Origin: Streptomyces avidinii
GTDB lineage: Bacteria; Actinomycetota; Actinomycetes; Streptomycetales; Streptomycetaceae
Direction: 5' to 3'
DNA: 64,000 bases
Assembly (NCBI RefSeq): GCF_014650695.1
Contig: NZ_BMVL01000004.1
Span: 422,043-486,042 of the forward strand
Numbering within the stretch: position 1 is the stretch's first letter; each line of letters begins with the position of its first letter. Below the pieces are notes generated by a model. The model made no database searches. It was given only the letters and a program-made list of their open reading frames with translations, and was not told the DNA's origin. The translations under genes and the position numbers were made by a program. Below, in pieces: positions 16,587 to 24,941 of the stretch.

Positions 16587-18000
16587 CATGTGCGCAATCA
16601 ACGCCGAGGGCCCCGCCGGTGCCGTCGACGCGGCGGACCGGTTGGACGCGGTGGCCGTGGCGGACCGGGCCGACGCGGTGGACGGGACGGCTCTCGACGA
16701 GGCCGTGGAATTCACCTCCGGTCTCATCAGGATCGACACCACCAACCGGGGCGGCGGCGACTGCCGCGAGCGCCCCGCCGCCGAGTACGTCGCCGAGCGG
16801 CTCGCCGCCGCCGGTCTGGAACCGCTCCTGCTGGAGCGCAGCCCGGGCCGCACCAACGTGGTCGCCCGGATCGAGGGCACCGACCCCTCGGCCGAGGCCC
16901 TCCTCGTCCACGGCCACCTCGACGTCGTGCCCGCCGAGGCCGCCGACTGGAGCGTCGACCCCTTCTCCGGCGAGGTGCGGGACGGCGTGGTCTGGGGGCG
17001 CGGCGCCGTCGACATGAAGAACATGGACGCGATGGTGCTGGCCGTCGTACGGGCCTGGGCGCGCGCGGGAGTGAAGCCGCGCCGGGACATCGTGATCGCG
17101 TACACCGCAGACGAGGAGGACAGCGCGGTCGACGGCTCCGGCTTCCTCGCCGACCGGCACCCGCACCTCTTCGAGGGCTGCACCGAGGGCATCAGCGAGT
17201 CCGGCGCCTTCACCGTGCACACCGGCCCCGGCGGCCACGCCCTCTACCCGATCGCGGCGGGGGAGCGGGGCACCGCCTGGCTGAAACTGACCGCGCACGG
17301 CACCGCCGGGCACGGCTCGAAGCCCAACCGGGCCAATGCCGTCAGCCGGCTCGCCGCCGCCGTCGCGCGGATCGGGGCGTACGAATGGCCGGTGCGGCTC
17401 ACCGATACCGTCACTGCCTGCATCACCGAACTCGCCGCGCTGCAGGGCCTGTCGGTGGACCCGCGCCACCTGGATCCCGGCTTCGACCTCGACGAGCTGC
17501 TCGACCGGCTCGGCCCGGCGGGAGCCCTGGTCCGGGCGACCGTCCGCAACAGCGCCAACCCGACCATGCTCAGCGCAGGTTACAAGCTCAACGTGATCCC
17601 CGAGCACGCCACCGCCTATGTCGACGGCCGGACCGTGCCCGGCGGCGAGGCCGAGTTCGCCGGCACCCTCGACGCCCTCACCGGCCCCGATGTGCGCTGG
17701 GAGTTCCACCACCGGGAGGTCGCCCTCCAGGCCCCCGTGGACGGGCGGACGTACGGGATCCTGCGCGAGTCGGTCGAGCGGTTCGACCCGGCCGGGCACG
17801 TGGTGCCCTTCTGCATGGCGGGCGGCACCGACGCCAAGCAGTTCTCCCGCCTCGGCATCACCGGCTACGGCTTCTCCCCCCTCAAGCTGCCGCCCGGTTT
17901 CGACTACTGGGCCCTCTTCCACGGCGTGGACGAGCGGGTCCCCGTGGAGGCCCTGCACTTCGGGGTCCGCGTCCTCGACCACGCGCTGCGGACCCTGTGA
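16579..18000 (+). CDS. M20-family metallopeptidase
   Basis: A 473-residue zinc peptidase/deacylase. Zinc ligands appear in order: H-G-H-L-D (111-115), R-G-A-V-D-M-K (Asp145), the catalytic A-D-E-E (178-180), and a late F-H-G-V-D-E. A lid/dimerisation domain (G-T-A-G-H-G-S-K-P) is in the middle. The first 40 residues are an Ala/Asp-rich extension without a signal peptide. The ATG at 16579 follows a GGAGGAG site inside the M55 gene, so the two are translationally coupled. The substrate is probably a peptide or N-acyl amino acid. Confidence 0.9.
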   Translation: MADMCAINAEGPAGAVDAADRLDAVAVADRADAVDGTALDEAVEFTSGLIRIDTTNRGGGDCRERPAAEYVAERLAAAGLEPLLLERSPGRTNVVARIEGTDPSAEALLVHGHLDVVPAEAADWSVDPFSGEVRDGVVWGRGAVDMKNMDAMVLAVVRAWARAGVKPRRDIVIAYTADEEDSAVDGSGFLADRHPHLFEGCTEGISESGAFTVHTGPGGHALYPIAAGERGTAWLKLTAHGTAGHGSKPNRANAVSRLAAAVARIGAYEWPVRLTDTVTACITELAALQGLSVDPRHLDPGFDLDELLDRLGPAGALVRATVRNSANPTMLSAGYKLNVIPEHATAYVDGRTVPGGEAEFAGTLDALTGPDVRWEFHHREVALQAPVDGRTYGILRESVERFDPAGHVVPFCMAGGTDAKQFSRLGITGYGFSPLKLPPGFDYWALFHGVDERVPVEALHFGVRVLDHALRTL

Positions 18001-18013
18001 GCGGGGCCCGGTG

Positions 18014-20038
18014 ATGGTGGCGACGACCCGGCCCTACGGCAGCTGGCCCTCGCCCATCGACGCGGGGCTCGCCGCCTCCCTCGACGGGCGGCCCGAGTAC
18101 CTGGGCACGGTCGGCCCCGAGGTGTGGTGGACCGAACCCCGGCCCGAGGAGGCCGGCCGCCGCACCCTGGTCCGCCGCCGCCTCACCGCCACCGGGCCCG
18201 AGATCACCGAACTGCCCGCCCCGTGGAACGTGCGCAGCCGCGTCACCGAGTACGGCGGCCTGCCCTGGGCCGGGGCGGAGCGGCCCACCGGCGGCCCCCT
18301 GCTGGTCTTCGTCCACTTCGCCGACCAGCGGCTGTACGCCTACGAACCCGACGCGCCCGGCGGTCCCGCCCCGCGGCCCCTCACCCCGGTCTCCCGGACC
18401 GGCGGGGGCCTGCGCTGGGCCGACCCGGTGCTGCGCGGCGACGAGGTCTGGTGCGTGCTGGAGGAGTTCACCGGGCCCGCGCCGACCGATGTGCGCCGGG
18501 TACTGGCCGCCGTACCGCTGGACGGCTCGGCGGCGCGGGCGCGCGGCGCCGTGCGGGAGCTGACGGACGACCGGTACCGCTTCACCACCGGTCCCCGGCT
18601 CTCCCCGGACGGCCGGCGTGCCGCCTGGCTGGTGTGGGACCACCCGCGGATGCCCTGGGACGGTACGGAGCTCCGGGTCGCCGAGGTCACCGGGGACGGG
18701 CGACTGGCCGACGTACGGACCGTGCTCGGCGGCCCCGACGAGGCCGTCGCCCAGGTCGAATGGACGGCCGAGGAGACCCTCCTCGCGGTCAGCGACCGCG
18801 GCGGCTGGTGGAACCCGTACGGCGTGGACCCGCGGACCGGTTGGGCGGTGAACCTCTGCCCGCGGGAGGAGGAGTTCGGCGGCCCGCTGTGGAAACCGGG
18901 GCTGCGCTGGCTCGCACCGATCCCCGGGGACACCCCGCACGCCGCGGGCTCGGGGGCCGGCCTCGTCGCCGTCCTGCACGGGCAGGGCTCGCCGGTGCTC
19001 GGCATCCTCGACCCGGAGAGCGGCGACCTGGTGGACGCCGCCGGGCCGTGGACCGCCTGGCAGCCCACCCTCGCCGTGCACGGCACCCGGGTGTACGGGG
19101 TCGCCGCCAGCCCGCGCAGCGCGTACGAGGTGGTCGAGCTGGACACCGCCACCGGGCACGCCCGGGCGGTCGGCGACCGGCGACCGGACCCGGTCGACCC
19201 GGCCTACTATCCGGAGCCGCAGAGCCGCACCTTCCTCGGCCCCGACAACCGGCAGATCCACGCGCACGTCTACCCGCCGCACCACCCGGCCGTCCGGGCC
19301 GCCGCCGACGAACTGCCCCCGTACGTGGTCTGGGCGCACGGCGGACCCACCGACCACGTGCCGCCCGTACTCGACCTGCACATCGCGTACTTCACCTCGC
19401 GCGGCATCGGGGTGGTCGAGGTGAACTACGGCGGTTCCACCGGGTACGGCCGTGCCTACCGCGAGCGGCTGCGCGAGCAGTGGGGCGTGGTGGACGTGGA
19501 GGACTGCGCGGCTGTGGCCCGCGCACTGGCCGCCGAAGGCACCGCCGACCCCGCCCGGCTCGCCATCCGCGGCGGCAGCGCGGGCGGTTGGACGGCCGCG
19601 GCCTCGCTGGCCGCCACCGACCTGTACGCCTGCGCCGCGATCATCTACCCGGTGCTGGACCTGCTGGGCTTCGCCGAGGAGACCCACGACCTGGAATCCC
19701 GCTACATCGAGAGCCTGGCCGGGCCGCCGCAGACCCTGGCGCTGCTCAGCCGCGAGCGTTCCCCGGTGGCCCGGGCCGACGCGATCACGGCCCCCTTCGT
19801 CCTGCTCCAGGGGCTGGAGGACCCGGTGTGCCCACCGGCCCAGGCGGAGCGGCTGCTCGCCGCGCTGCGGGACCGGACGGTGCCGGTGCCGCACGCGTAC
19901 GTGACCTTCGAGGGCGAGGGCCACGGCTTCCGCCGAGCCGACACGATGATCCGCGCGCTGGAGGCCGAACTGTCGCTGTACGCGCAGGTTTTCGGCATCG
20001 ACCGCACCGACGTCCCGCGGCTGGAACTGAACGGTTAG
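18014..20038 (+). CDS. S9-family prolyl oligopeptidase (acylaminoacyl-peptidase type)
   Basis: A 674-residue cytosolic serine peptidase. The N-terminal 400 residues form a beta-propeller filter, the remainder an alpha/beta-hydrolase. The triad is Ser in G-G-S-A-G-G-W, Asp in G-L-E-D-P-V, and His in G-E-G-H-G-F. It follows the M20 gene by 13 bp; the ATG at 18014 is preceded by an in-frame GTG. With M55 and M20 it would complete intracellular peptide breakdown. The last base of its TAG stop is the first base of an inverted-repeat element (20038-20200), so the native 3' end may have been altered. Confidence 0.9.
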   Translation: MVATTRPYGSWPSPIDAGLAASLDGRPEYLGTVGPEVWWTEPRPEEAGRRTLVRRRLTATGPEITELPAPWNVRSRVTEYGGLPWAGAERPTGGPLLVFVHFADQRLYAYEPDAPGGPAPRPLTPVSRTGGGLRWADPVLRGDEVWCVLEEFTGPAPTDVRRVLAAVPLDGSAARARGAVRELTDDRYRFTTGPRLSPDGRRAAWLVWDHPRMPWDGTELRVAEVTGDGRLADVRTVLGGPDEAVAQVEWTAEETLLAVSDRGGWWNPYGVDPRTGWAVNLCPREEEFGGPLWKPGLRWLAPIPGDTPHAAGSGAGLVAVLHGQGSPVLGILDPESGDLVDAAGPWTAWQPTLAVHGTRVYGVAASPRSAYEVVELDTATGHARAVGDRRPDPVDPAYYPEPQSRTFLGPDNRQIHAHVYPPHHPAVRAAADELPPYVVWAHGGPTDHVPPVLDLHIAYFTSRGIGVVEVNYGGSTGYGRAYRERLREQWGVVDVEDCAAVARALAAEGTADPARLAIRGGSAGGWTAAASLAATDLYACAAIIYPVLDLLGFAEETHDLESRYIESLAGPPQTLALLSRERSPVARADAITAPFVLLQGLEDPVCPPAQAERLLAALRDRTVPVPHAYVTFEGEGHGFRRADTMIRALEAELSLYAQVFGIDRTDVPRLELNG

Positions 20039-20200
20039 GCCGTCTCTTTCGGATCTTGTCGGCCGAGCCCGCGGTGTCCGGTGCCGTGGATCGCAAAGCG
20101 GAGGGTCGTCCTTGTACTGGACGTACCGGGGCGGGCCCGACAACGCAGCGAGGTGCGGTGCCGGGCGCTGCGGGCCCGGCAGGATCCGGAAGAGACGGCC
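20038..20200. mobile_element. MITE-like element with 18-bp terminal inverted repeats
   Basis: The first 18 bases (20038-20055) and the reverse complement of the last 18 (20183-20200) agree at 17 positions; both read GGCCGTCTCTT(T/C)CGGATC. The similarity continues imperfectly for roughly another 25 bp inward, giving long hairpin arms around a short core with no transposase. The outer bases give no obvious target duplication. It sits against the stop codon of the S9 peptidase. I interpret it as a miniature inverted-repeat transposable element or genus-specific dispersed repeat; copy number cannot be judged from one window. Confidence 0.6.
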
Positions 20201-20399
20201 CAGGGGGCGATGCCCGCGACCGCCGCGATGACGGCGAGGGATGCCCCGCAGGCGGCCATCGCGGCGGCCGGCAGCCGGAGCGGTGGCATACGCCGGACGG
20301 CGGCGAGACCGGAGGGAGGGGGTGGCAGCCCCGCCCGAACGGCCTCGGCGCCGCAACGCCCACGCCGCCGGGTGCGGCGCCGGCCTCGCCCGAAGTCGA
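20201..20399. other. Gap after the inverted-repeat element, no clear gene
   Basis: This stretch lies between the repeat and the convergent GNAT gene. On the minus strand an open frame has G/C-rich third positions and encodes a short hydrophobic segment (M-P-P-L-R-L-P-A-A-A... A-V-I-A-A-V-A-G), running into the repeat. It may be a small membrane peptide interrupted by the element, or chance in high-GC DNA. There is no ribosome site, so I do not call it a gene. Confidence 0.3.
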
Positions 20400-21113
20400 T
20401 CACTCCGAACGAAGCCATACCCGCAGCGGACCGATGGGGGTGAAGCCGGCCCGGACCGCCGCCTCCAGGTCCTCCCCGTGCTCGTAGCCGACCACGTCGA
20501 GCTCCGGCCACCGGGCGGCGACCGCGTCGAGGACCCCCGCCCAGGCGGCCCCGAACAGGTTGGACACGCCGACCACGCCCCCGCCGGTGCTCGCGACGGC
20601 CCCGGCGACGATCCGGCCGCCGGCGCGACCGGCCAGGAAGACGATCCCCTCGCCGAGCAGGGCGGGCCGGAACGGCCCGTCGCCCTCGATGCCTTCCCCG
20701 CCGTCGAAGGCTGCCTCCCATGCCGCCAGCTCCTCGGCGCCCGAGACCTCGGACCACTCCGGCTCGCCCGCCTCCGGCTCGGGGAGCGGCGCCCCGGCCG
20801 GCCGATGGATCCACTGCGCTTCGAACAGCACCTCGAAGCCCGCCCCGGCCAGATCGAGATCGGCGAAGCTGTCCTTCACCGAGCATCCGGGGGAGTCGGT
20901 GTCGACCCCCAGGAGCACGCGCGCGGCCGGTACGCCCGGCTCCAGGGTCACGGCATCGGGATACATCGGCGGGGTCCGCCGCGCGCTGAACCAGAGCTGC
21001 TCGCCGTCGTACCACGGCGACAGCCCGTGCGCCCGGCAGACCGCATCGCACCACGCGGCGTTGTTCAGCGCGGCCCGGCGGAGCAGCGTCGTTCCCGTCT
21101 CGTCCGTGATCAC
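20400..21113 (-). CDS. GNAT-family N-acetyltransferase
   Basis: About 237 residues. The C-terminal half has the acetyl-CoA-binding GNAT core: I-V-F-L-A-G-R-A-G-G-R-I-V-A-G-A-V-A-S, then G-V-S-N-L-F-G and W-A-G-V-L-D-A-V, ending in the E-A-A-V-R-A-G-F-T-P-I-G motif. The N-terminal half (W-C-D-A-V-C-R-A-H-G) is a second, degenerate domain. I prefer the GTG at 21113 (reading V-I-T-D-E-T-G); a GTG at 21134 is possible and neither has a ribosome site. The substrate is unknown. Confidence 0.75.
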   Translation of the reverse strand: MITDETGTTLLRRAALNNAAWCDAVCRAHGLSPWYDGEQLWFSARRTPPMYPDAVTLEPGVPAARVLLGVDTDSPGCSVKDSFADLDLAGAGFEVLFEAQWIHRPAGAPLPEPEAGEPEWSEVSGAEELAAWEAAFDGGEGIEGDGPFRPALLGEGIVFLAGRAGGRIVAGAVASTGGGVVGVSNLFGAAWAGVLDAVAARWPELDVVGYEHGEDLEAAVRAGFTPIGPLRVWLRSE

Positions 21114-21160
21114 GCGGCTGATGCTGCCACACACGGGGCAACGGCCCGGCCATCAGGCCG

Positions 21161-21280
21161 ATGCGACCGTCGGATTACCATTGCGACCACGACCTGCGCG
21201 AGCAGCGCGAGGACCGGTGCCGGCTCGATGCCATGAGTGCGCTGATCGTGGATCTGGTGGAGGACTACGGGGGCCGGTGA
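21161..21280 (+). CDS. Possible 39-aa small protein
   Basis: A 39-codon frame beginning ATG-CGA, with product M-R-P-S-D-Y-H-C-D-H-D-L-R-E-Q-R... V-D-L-V-E-D-Y-G-G-R. It has a plausible His/Cys cluster followed by an amphipathic helix, unlike typical out-of-frame translation here, but no ribosome site or recognised family. It lies in the gap between two GNAT genes. Confidence 0.2.
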   Translation: MRPSDYHCDHDLREQREDRCRLDAMSALIVDLVEDYGGR

Positions 21281-21326
21281 CGCGGCGGAGCGGGCCGGGC
21301 CGCGGGAGGGTTCGTAGCCTGGGGGG

Positions 21327-21905
21327 ATGACCTTTTCGAGCTATCTCCGGGAGGGCGACCGCGTGGGCCTGCGGCCCTTTCGGCTCGCCGACGGCCCCGA
21401 GTTCACCGCACGCGTGCACGAGAGCCGGGACCTCCACCACCCTTGGCTGTCGCCGCCCGCCACCATCGAGGCGTACGAGCCCTACGCGGCCCGGCTGACC
21501 GAGGGCGAGGGGCGCGTCGGGTTCCTCGTGTGCGAGCGGGAAACCGGAGGCATCGCCGGGTTCGTCAACGTCAACAACATCGTCCACGGGGCCTTCCGGT
21601 GCGGGGCCCTGGGCTACGGGGCCTTCGCGCACGCCGCGGGGCGGGGGCTCTTCCGCGAGGCCCTCGGCCTCGTCCGCGCGCACGCCTTCGCCCCCGCGGC
21701 GGACGGTGGTCTCGGGCTGCACCGGCTGGAGGCCAACATCCAGCCCGGCAACACCGCCTCCATCGCCCTCGTGCGCGGCGGCGGCTTCCGCCTGGAAGGG
21801 CTCTCCCCGGACTTCCTGTTCGTCGACGGGGCCTGGCGCGACCACGAGCGGTGGGCCGTCACCGCGGAAATGCCGGCCCCCGAGGGCCCGCATCGCACAG
21901 GATGA
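21327..21905 (+). CDS. GNAT-family N-acetyltransferase (RimJ/RimL type)
   Basis: A 192-residue acetyltransferase with the RimJ/L layout: V-G-L-R-P-F-R-L-A-D-G-P-E-F at the start, I-A-G-F-V-N-V-N-N-I core strand, R-C-G-A-L-G-Y-G acetyl-CoA region, and L-E-A-N-I-Q-P-G-N-T-A-S-I-A-L-V. It probably acetylates a protein N-terminus or small amine. The ATG lies 6 nt after a TAGCCT -10 box, suggesting a leaderless mRNA. Its stop is 4 bp before the arginase-like gene, so the two are probably co-transcribed. Confidence 0.85.
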   Translation: MTFSSYLREGDRVGLRPFRLADGPEFTARVHESRDLHHPWLSPPATIEAYEPYAARLTEGEGRVGFLVCERETGGIAGFVNVNNIVHGAFRCGALGYGAFAHAAGRGLFREALGLVRAHAFAPAADGGLGLHRLEANIQPGNTASIALVRGGGFRLEGLSPDFLFVDGAWRDHERWAVTAEMPAPEGPHRTG

Positions 21906-21909
21906 GGGC

Positions 21910-22809
21910 ATGCGAACCCTCGTGCTCCTCGACGCCCCCTCCAACCTCGGCCTGCGCCCGCCCGCGCCGGGCGCCGTCCCGGGTGTCTACAAGCTCGCCG
22001 GGGCCCTGCGCGAACAGGGACTGCTGGCCCGGCTCGGTGCCCGCGAGGGCGGGGTGGTGGTGCCGCCGCGCTACGACCGCGGCGACTGGCGGGAGGGCGA
22101 CGGCGTGTTCCACGCCGAGGCCCTCGCCGCGTACACCGTCACCCTCGCCGACCGGATCGAACGGCACCTGCGGGCCGGGGAGTTCCCCGTCGTGCTCGGC
22201 GGCGACTGCTCCATCCAGCTCGGCGCGGCCCTCGCGATGCGTCGCCTGGGGCGCTACGGACTCGCCGCCATCGACGGCTCCGCCGACTTCCGCCACCCCG
22301 GCAACGCGGCCGTGAACGGGCCCGTGGGCGCGGCCGGCGGCGAGGAGCTCGCCCTCTCCACCGGGCGCGGCCAGGCCGACCTGTCGGACCTGGAGGGGCT
22401 CTCGCCGTACCTGCGCGACGAGGACGTGCGTCTCTTCGGGCTGCGCGACGGCGACCAGGACCTTCCCGAGCTGCACGCGGCCGGGATCTCCGTCGCCACC
22501 GTCGGGGAGATCCGTCGACGCGGCGCGGGACCGGTGGCGCGGGCGGCGCTGGACGGGCTGCACCCGCCGGACACCGCCGGGTTCTGGGTGCACCTGGACG
22601 CCGACGTGCTGGACCCGTCCGTCATGCCGGCCGTGGACAGCCCCGACCCCGGCGGTCTGGTCCCCGACGAACTGGCCGAACTCCTCGCCGTGCTGGTGCG
22701 CTCGCCGCGCTGCGCCGGGATCAACGTCACCATCTACGACCCGGACCTGGACCCGGAGGGGCGTGCGGGCGCCCTCCTCGCCGATCTCGTGGCCGGTGCC
22801 TTCGCCTGA
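21910..22809 (+). CDS. Arginase/agmatinase-fold protein with altered metal site
   Basis: A 299-residue ureohydrolase-fold protein. Family landmarks are L-G-G-D-C-S (97-101), A-I-D-G-S-A-D (120-126) and H-L-D-A-D-V-L-D-P-S (229-237). True arginases have G-G-D-H-S and D-A-H-x-D, so two metal-ligand histidines are replaced here, by Cys100 and Ser124, while the aspartates are kept. It may bind a different metal, act on another guanidino or formimino substrate, or be a non-catalytic relative. It follows the GNAT gene by 4 bp. The ATG at 21910 is preferred over a longer upstream frame that overlaps GNAT. Confidence 0.8.
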   Translation: MRTLVLLDAPSNLGLRPPAPGAVPGVYKLAGALREQGLLARLGAREGGVVVPPRYDRGDWREGDGVFHAEALAAYTVTLADRIERHLRAGEFPVVLGGDCSIQLGAALAMRRLGRYGLAAIDGSADFRHPGNAAVNGPVGAAGGEELALSTGRGQADLSDLEGLSPYLRDEDVRLFGLRDGDQDLPELHAAGISVATVGEIRRRGAGPVARAALDGLHPPDTAGFWVHLDADVLDPSVMPAVDSPDPGGLVPDELAELLAVLVRSPRCAGINVTIYDPDLDPEGRAGALLADLVAGAFA

Positions 22810-22822
22810 CGAGCTCGTCAGG
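22805..22822 (+). terminator. Perfect 18-bp palindrome overlapping the arginase-like stop codon
   Basis: CCTGACGAGCTCGTCAGG is fully self-complementary and contains the TGA stop of the arginase-like gene; flanking CG/CG bases extend the stem. Its position suggests a transcript-ending hairpin. Confidence 0.5.
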
Positions 22823-22915
22823 GCGCGTCCCCCTGGGCGGGCTTTGCGTAATCCTGACCGGTGGTCCTCCGCGGAACCCCTGTGCACCGGCCCCCGCGGC
22901 GTGTTCCATTTCCTC

Positions 22916-24937
22916 ATGGCCACCACTGTCCGACGCGCCGTACTGACCCTCCCCGCAGCCTCGTTGGGCTCGGACAACCCGCTGCCCGCCCTGCGCGCGC
23001 CCGACGAGGTGCACACGCTGGACGAGCGTGCGCGCGAGGGGATGCCGCGCGACATGGCGCGGCAGATCGGCTACGAGCCACTGCGCTCGCTGCTGCCCGT
23101 ACGGATCCGGGACGGGTACGGACGGGAGCGCGCGGAGCGGGAGTTCGAGTCGGTCGTCATCGAGAACGACCACCTGCGGGTCACCGTGCTGCCGGGGCTC
23201 GGCGGGCGCGTCCACTCACTCGTGCACCTGCCGACCGGGCGTGAACTCCTGTACCGCAACCCGGTGTTCCAGCCAGCCAACTTCGCGCTCAACGGCGCCT
23301 GGTTCTCCGGCGGCATCGAGTGGAACACCGGCGCGACGGGGCACACCACCCTCTCCTGCGCCCCGCTGCACGCCGCACTCGTCCCGGCCCCGGACGGGGG
23401 CGTGATGGTCCGGCTGTGGGAGTGGGAGCGCCTGCGCGACCTGCCCTTCCAGGTGGACCTGTGGCTGCCGGAGGAGTCGGAGTTCCTCTACGTCGGCGTC
23501 CGCGTGCGCAATCCGCACGAGCGGCCCGCCCCCGTGTACTGGTGGTCGAACATCGCCGTCCCGGAGGACCCCGGCACCCGGGTGCTCGCCCCCGCGGACG
23601 AGGCCTGGCACTTCGGGTACGAGCGCGCGCTGCGCCGGATCCCGGTACCGGAGTGGGAGGGCGCGGACCGCACGTACCCGCTGCGCGGCGAGTACCCGGC
23701 CGACTTCTTCTACGAGGTCCGCAGCGGGGCCCGGCCCTGGATCGCCTCGCTGGACGCCGCCGGGCGCGGGCTGGTGCAGACCTCCACCGCGCGGCTGCGC
23801 GGGCGCAAGCTGTTCGTGTGGGGCGCGGGCGGGGGCGGCCGGCGCTGGCAGGAGTGGCTCACCGAGCCGGGGACGGGCGGCTACGCCGAGATCCAGGCCG
23901 GGCTGGCCCGGACCCAGCTGGAGCACGTACGGCTGGAGGGCGGCGCGGAGTTCAGCTGGCTGGAGGCGTACGGGGCGCTGTCGGCGGAGCCGGCGCAGGT
24001 GCACGGCGCGGACTGGGCGGCGGCCCGCGGCGCGGCCGAGGGGGCGCTGGACGCCGTACTGCCGCGGGAGCGGGTGGACGCGGCGTACGAGGCGTGGCGC
24101 GGCTGCGCCGACACCGAACCGGGAGAGCGGCTGGCGCAGGGCTCGGGCTGGGGCGCACTGGAGGTGCTGTGCGGGGGCATCGAACTGCCGGGCACCCCCT
24201 TCGAGGAGTCCACGCTCGGGGAGGAGCAGGAGCCGTGGCTCCAGCTGTGGCGCACGGGTGTCCTGCCCCTTCCGCGCCGGGTGGTCCCGCCGGGGCCGAG
24301 CCTGGTCGCCGCGCACTGGCGGGACATGCTGGAGACGGCCCCGGCGGATCCGCTGACCGAGTACCACCTGGGCGTGGCCCAGTGGCATGCCGGGGACGTG
24401 GCCCAGGCGGTACGCAGCTGGGAGCGCGGGCTGGCGCTGGCCCCCTCGCGGTGGCCGCTGCTGCGGTGCCTGGCGGTGGCGGACGCCCTGGCAGGTGACG
24501 CGGAGCGGGCGGCCGACGGATTCGTGGCGGCCTTCGAGGACCTGGTCGTGGAGAGCCGCGGCGGCGAACCGTGGACGGCCGCGGAGTCGGCGCTCGGCCG
24601 GGAGGCGATGGCCGCCCTCCTCGCGGCGGGCCGGCTGCCGCAGGCCCGCGCCGTCTGGGACCGCCTGCGGCCGGCGTCGCGCGAACAGGGCCGCTTCCGG
24701 CTGCTCGCGGCCCGGCTGCTCGCGGCGGAGGGCCATGTGCGGGCGGCTCGGCGGGTCTTCGAGGACGGCTTCGAACTCCCGGACCTCCGGGAGGGCGAGG
24801 AGACCCTGGCCGAGGTCTGGTCCACCCTCACGGACTGCCCCCTGCCGTCCCGCTACGACTTCCGCATGCGGCCGCCGGGCACGATCCCGGGCACGGTCGC
24901 GGACAAGGTCCCGGACCGGGCCCCGGACATGGCCTAG
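22916..24937 (+). CDS. DUF5107 / TPR-containing protein
   Basis: A 673-residue protein. Residues about 60-350 are a beta-sandwich rich in aromatic residues (G-G-R-V-H-S-L-V-H, F-S-G-G-I-E-W-N-T-G, W-W-S-N-I-A-V-P) that I recognise as the DUF5107, carbohydrate-mutarotase-like domain. Residues about 470-660 are helical tetratricopeptide-like repeats (Y-H-L-G-V-A-Q-W-H-A-G-D, L-A-A-G-R-L-P-Q-A-R-A-V-W-D). There is no signal peptide, so it is probably cytosolic. A role in carbohydrate handling is inferred from the fold only. The ATG lacks a ribosome site. Confidence 0.75.
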   Translation: MATTVRRAVLTLPAASLGSDNPLPALRAPDEVHTLDERAREGMPRDMARQIGYEPLRSLLPVRIRDGYGRERAEREFESVVIENDHLRVTVLPGLGGRVHSLVHLPTGRELLYRNPVFQPANFALNGAWFSGGIEWNTGATGHTTLSCAPLHAALVPAPDGGVMVRLWEWERLRDLPFQVDLWLPEESEFLYVGVRVRNPHERPAPVYWWSNIAVPEDPGTRVLAPADEAWHFGYERALRRIPVPEWEGADRTYPLRGEYPADFFYEVRSGARPWIASLDAAGRGLVQTSTARLRGRKLFVWGAGGGGRRWQEWLTEPGTGGYAEIQAGLARTQLEHVRLEGGAEFSWLEAYGALSAEPAQVHGADWAAARGAAEGALDAVLPRERVDAAYEAWRGCADTEPGERLAQGSGWGALEVLCGGIELPGTPFEESTLGEEQEPWLQLWRTGVLPLPRRVVPPGPSLVAAHWRDMLETAPADPLTEYHLGVAQWHAGDVAQAVRSWERGLALAPSRWPLLRCLAVADALAGDAERAADGFVAAFEDLVVESRGGEPWTAAESALGREAMAALLAAGRLPQARAVWDRLRPASREQGRFRLLAARLLAAEGHVRAARRVFEDGFELPDLREGEETLAEVWSTLTDCPLPSRYDFRMRPPGTIPGTVADKVPDRAPDMA

Positions 24938-24941
24938 GGGG

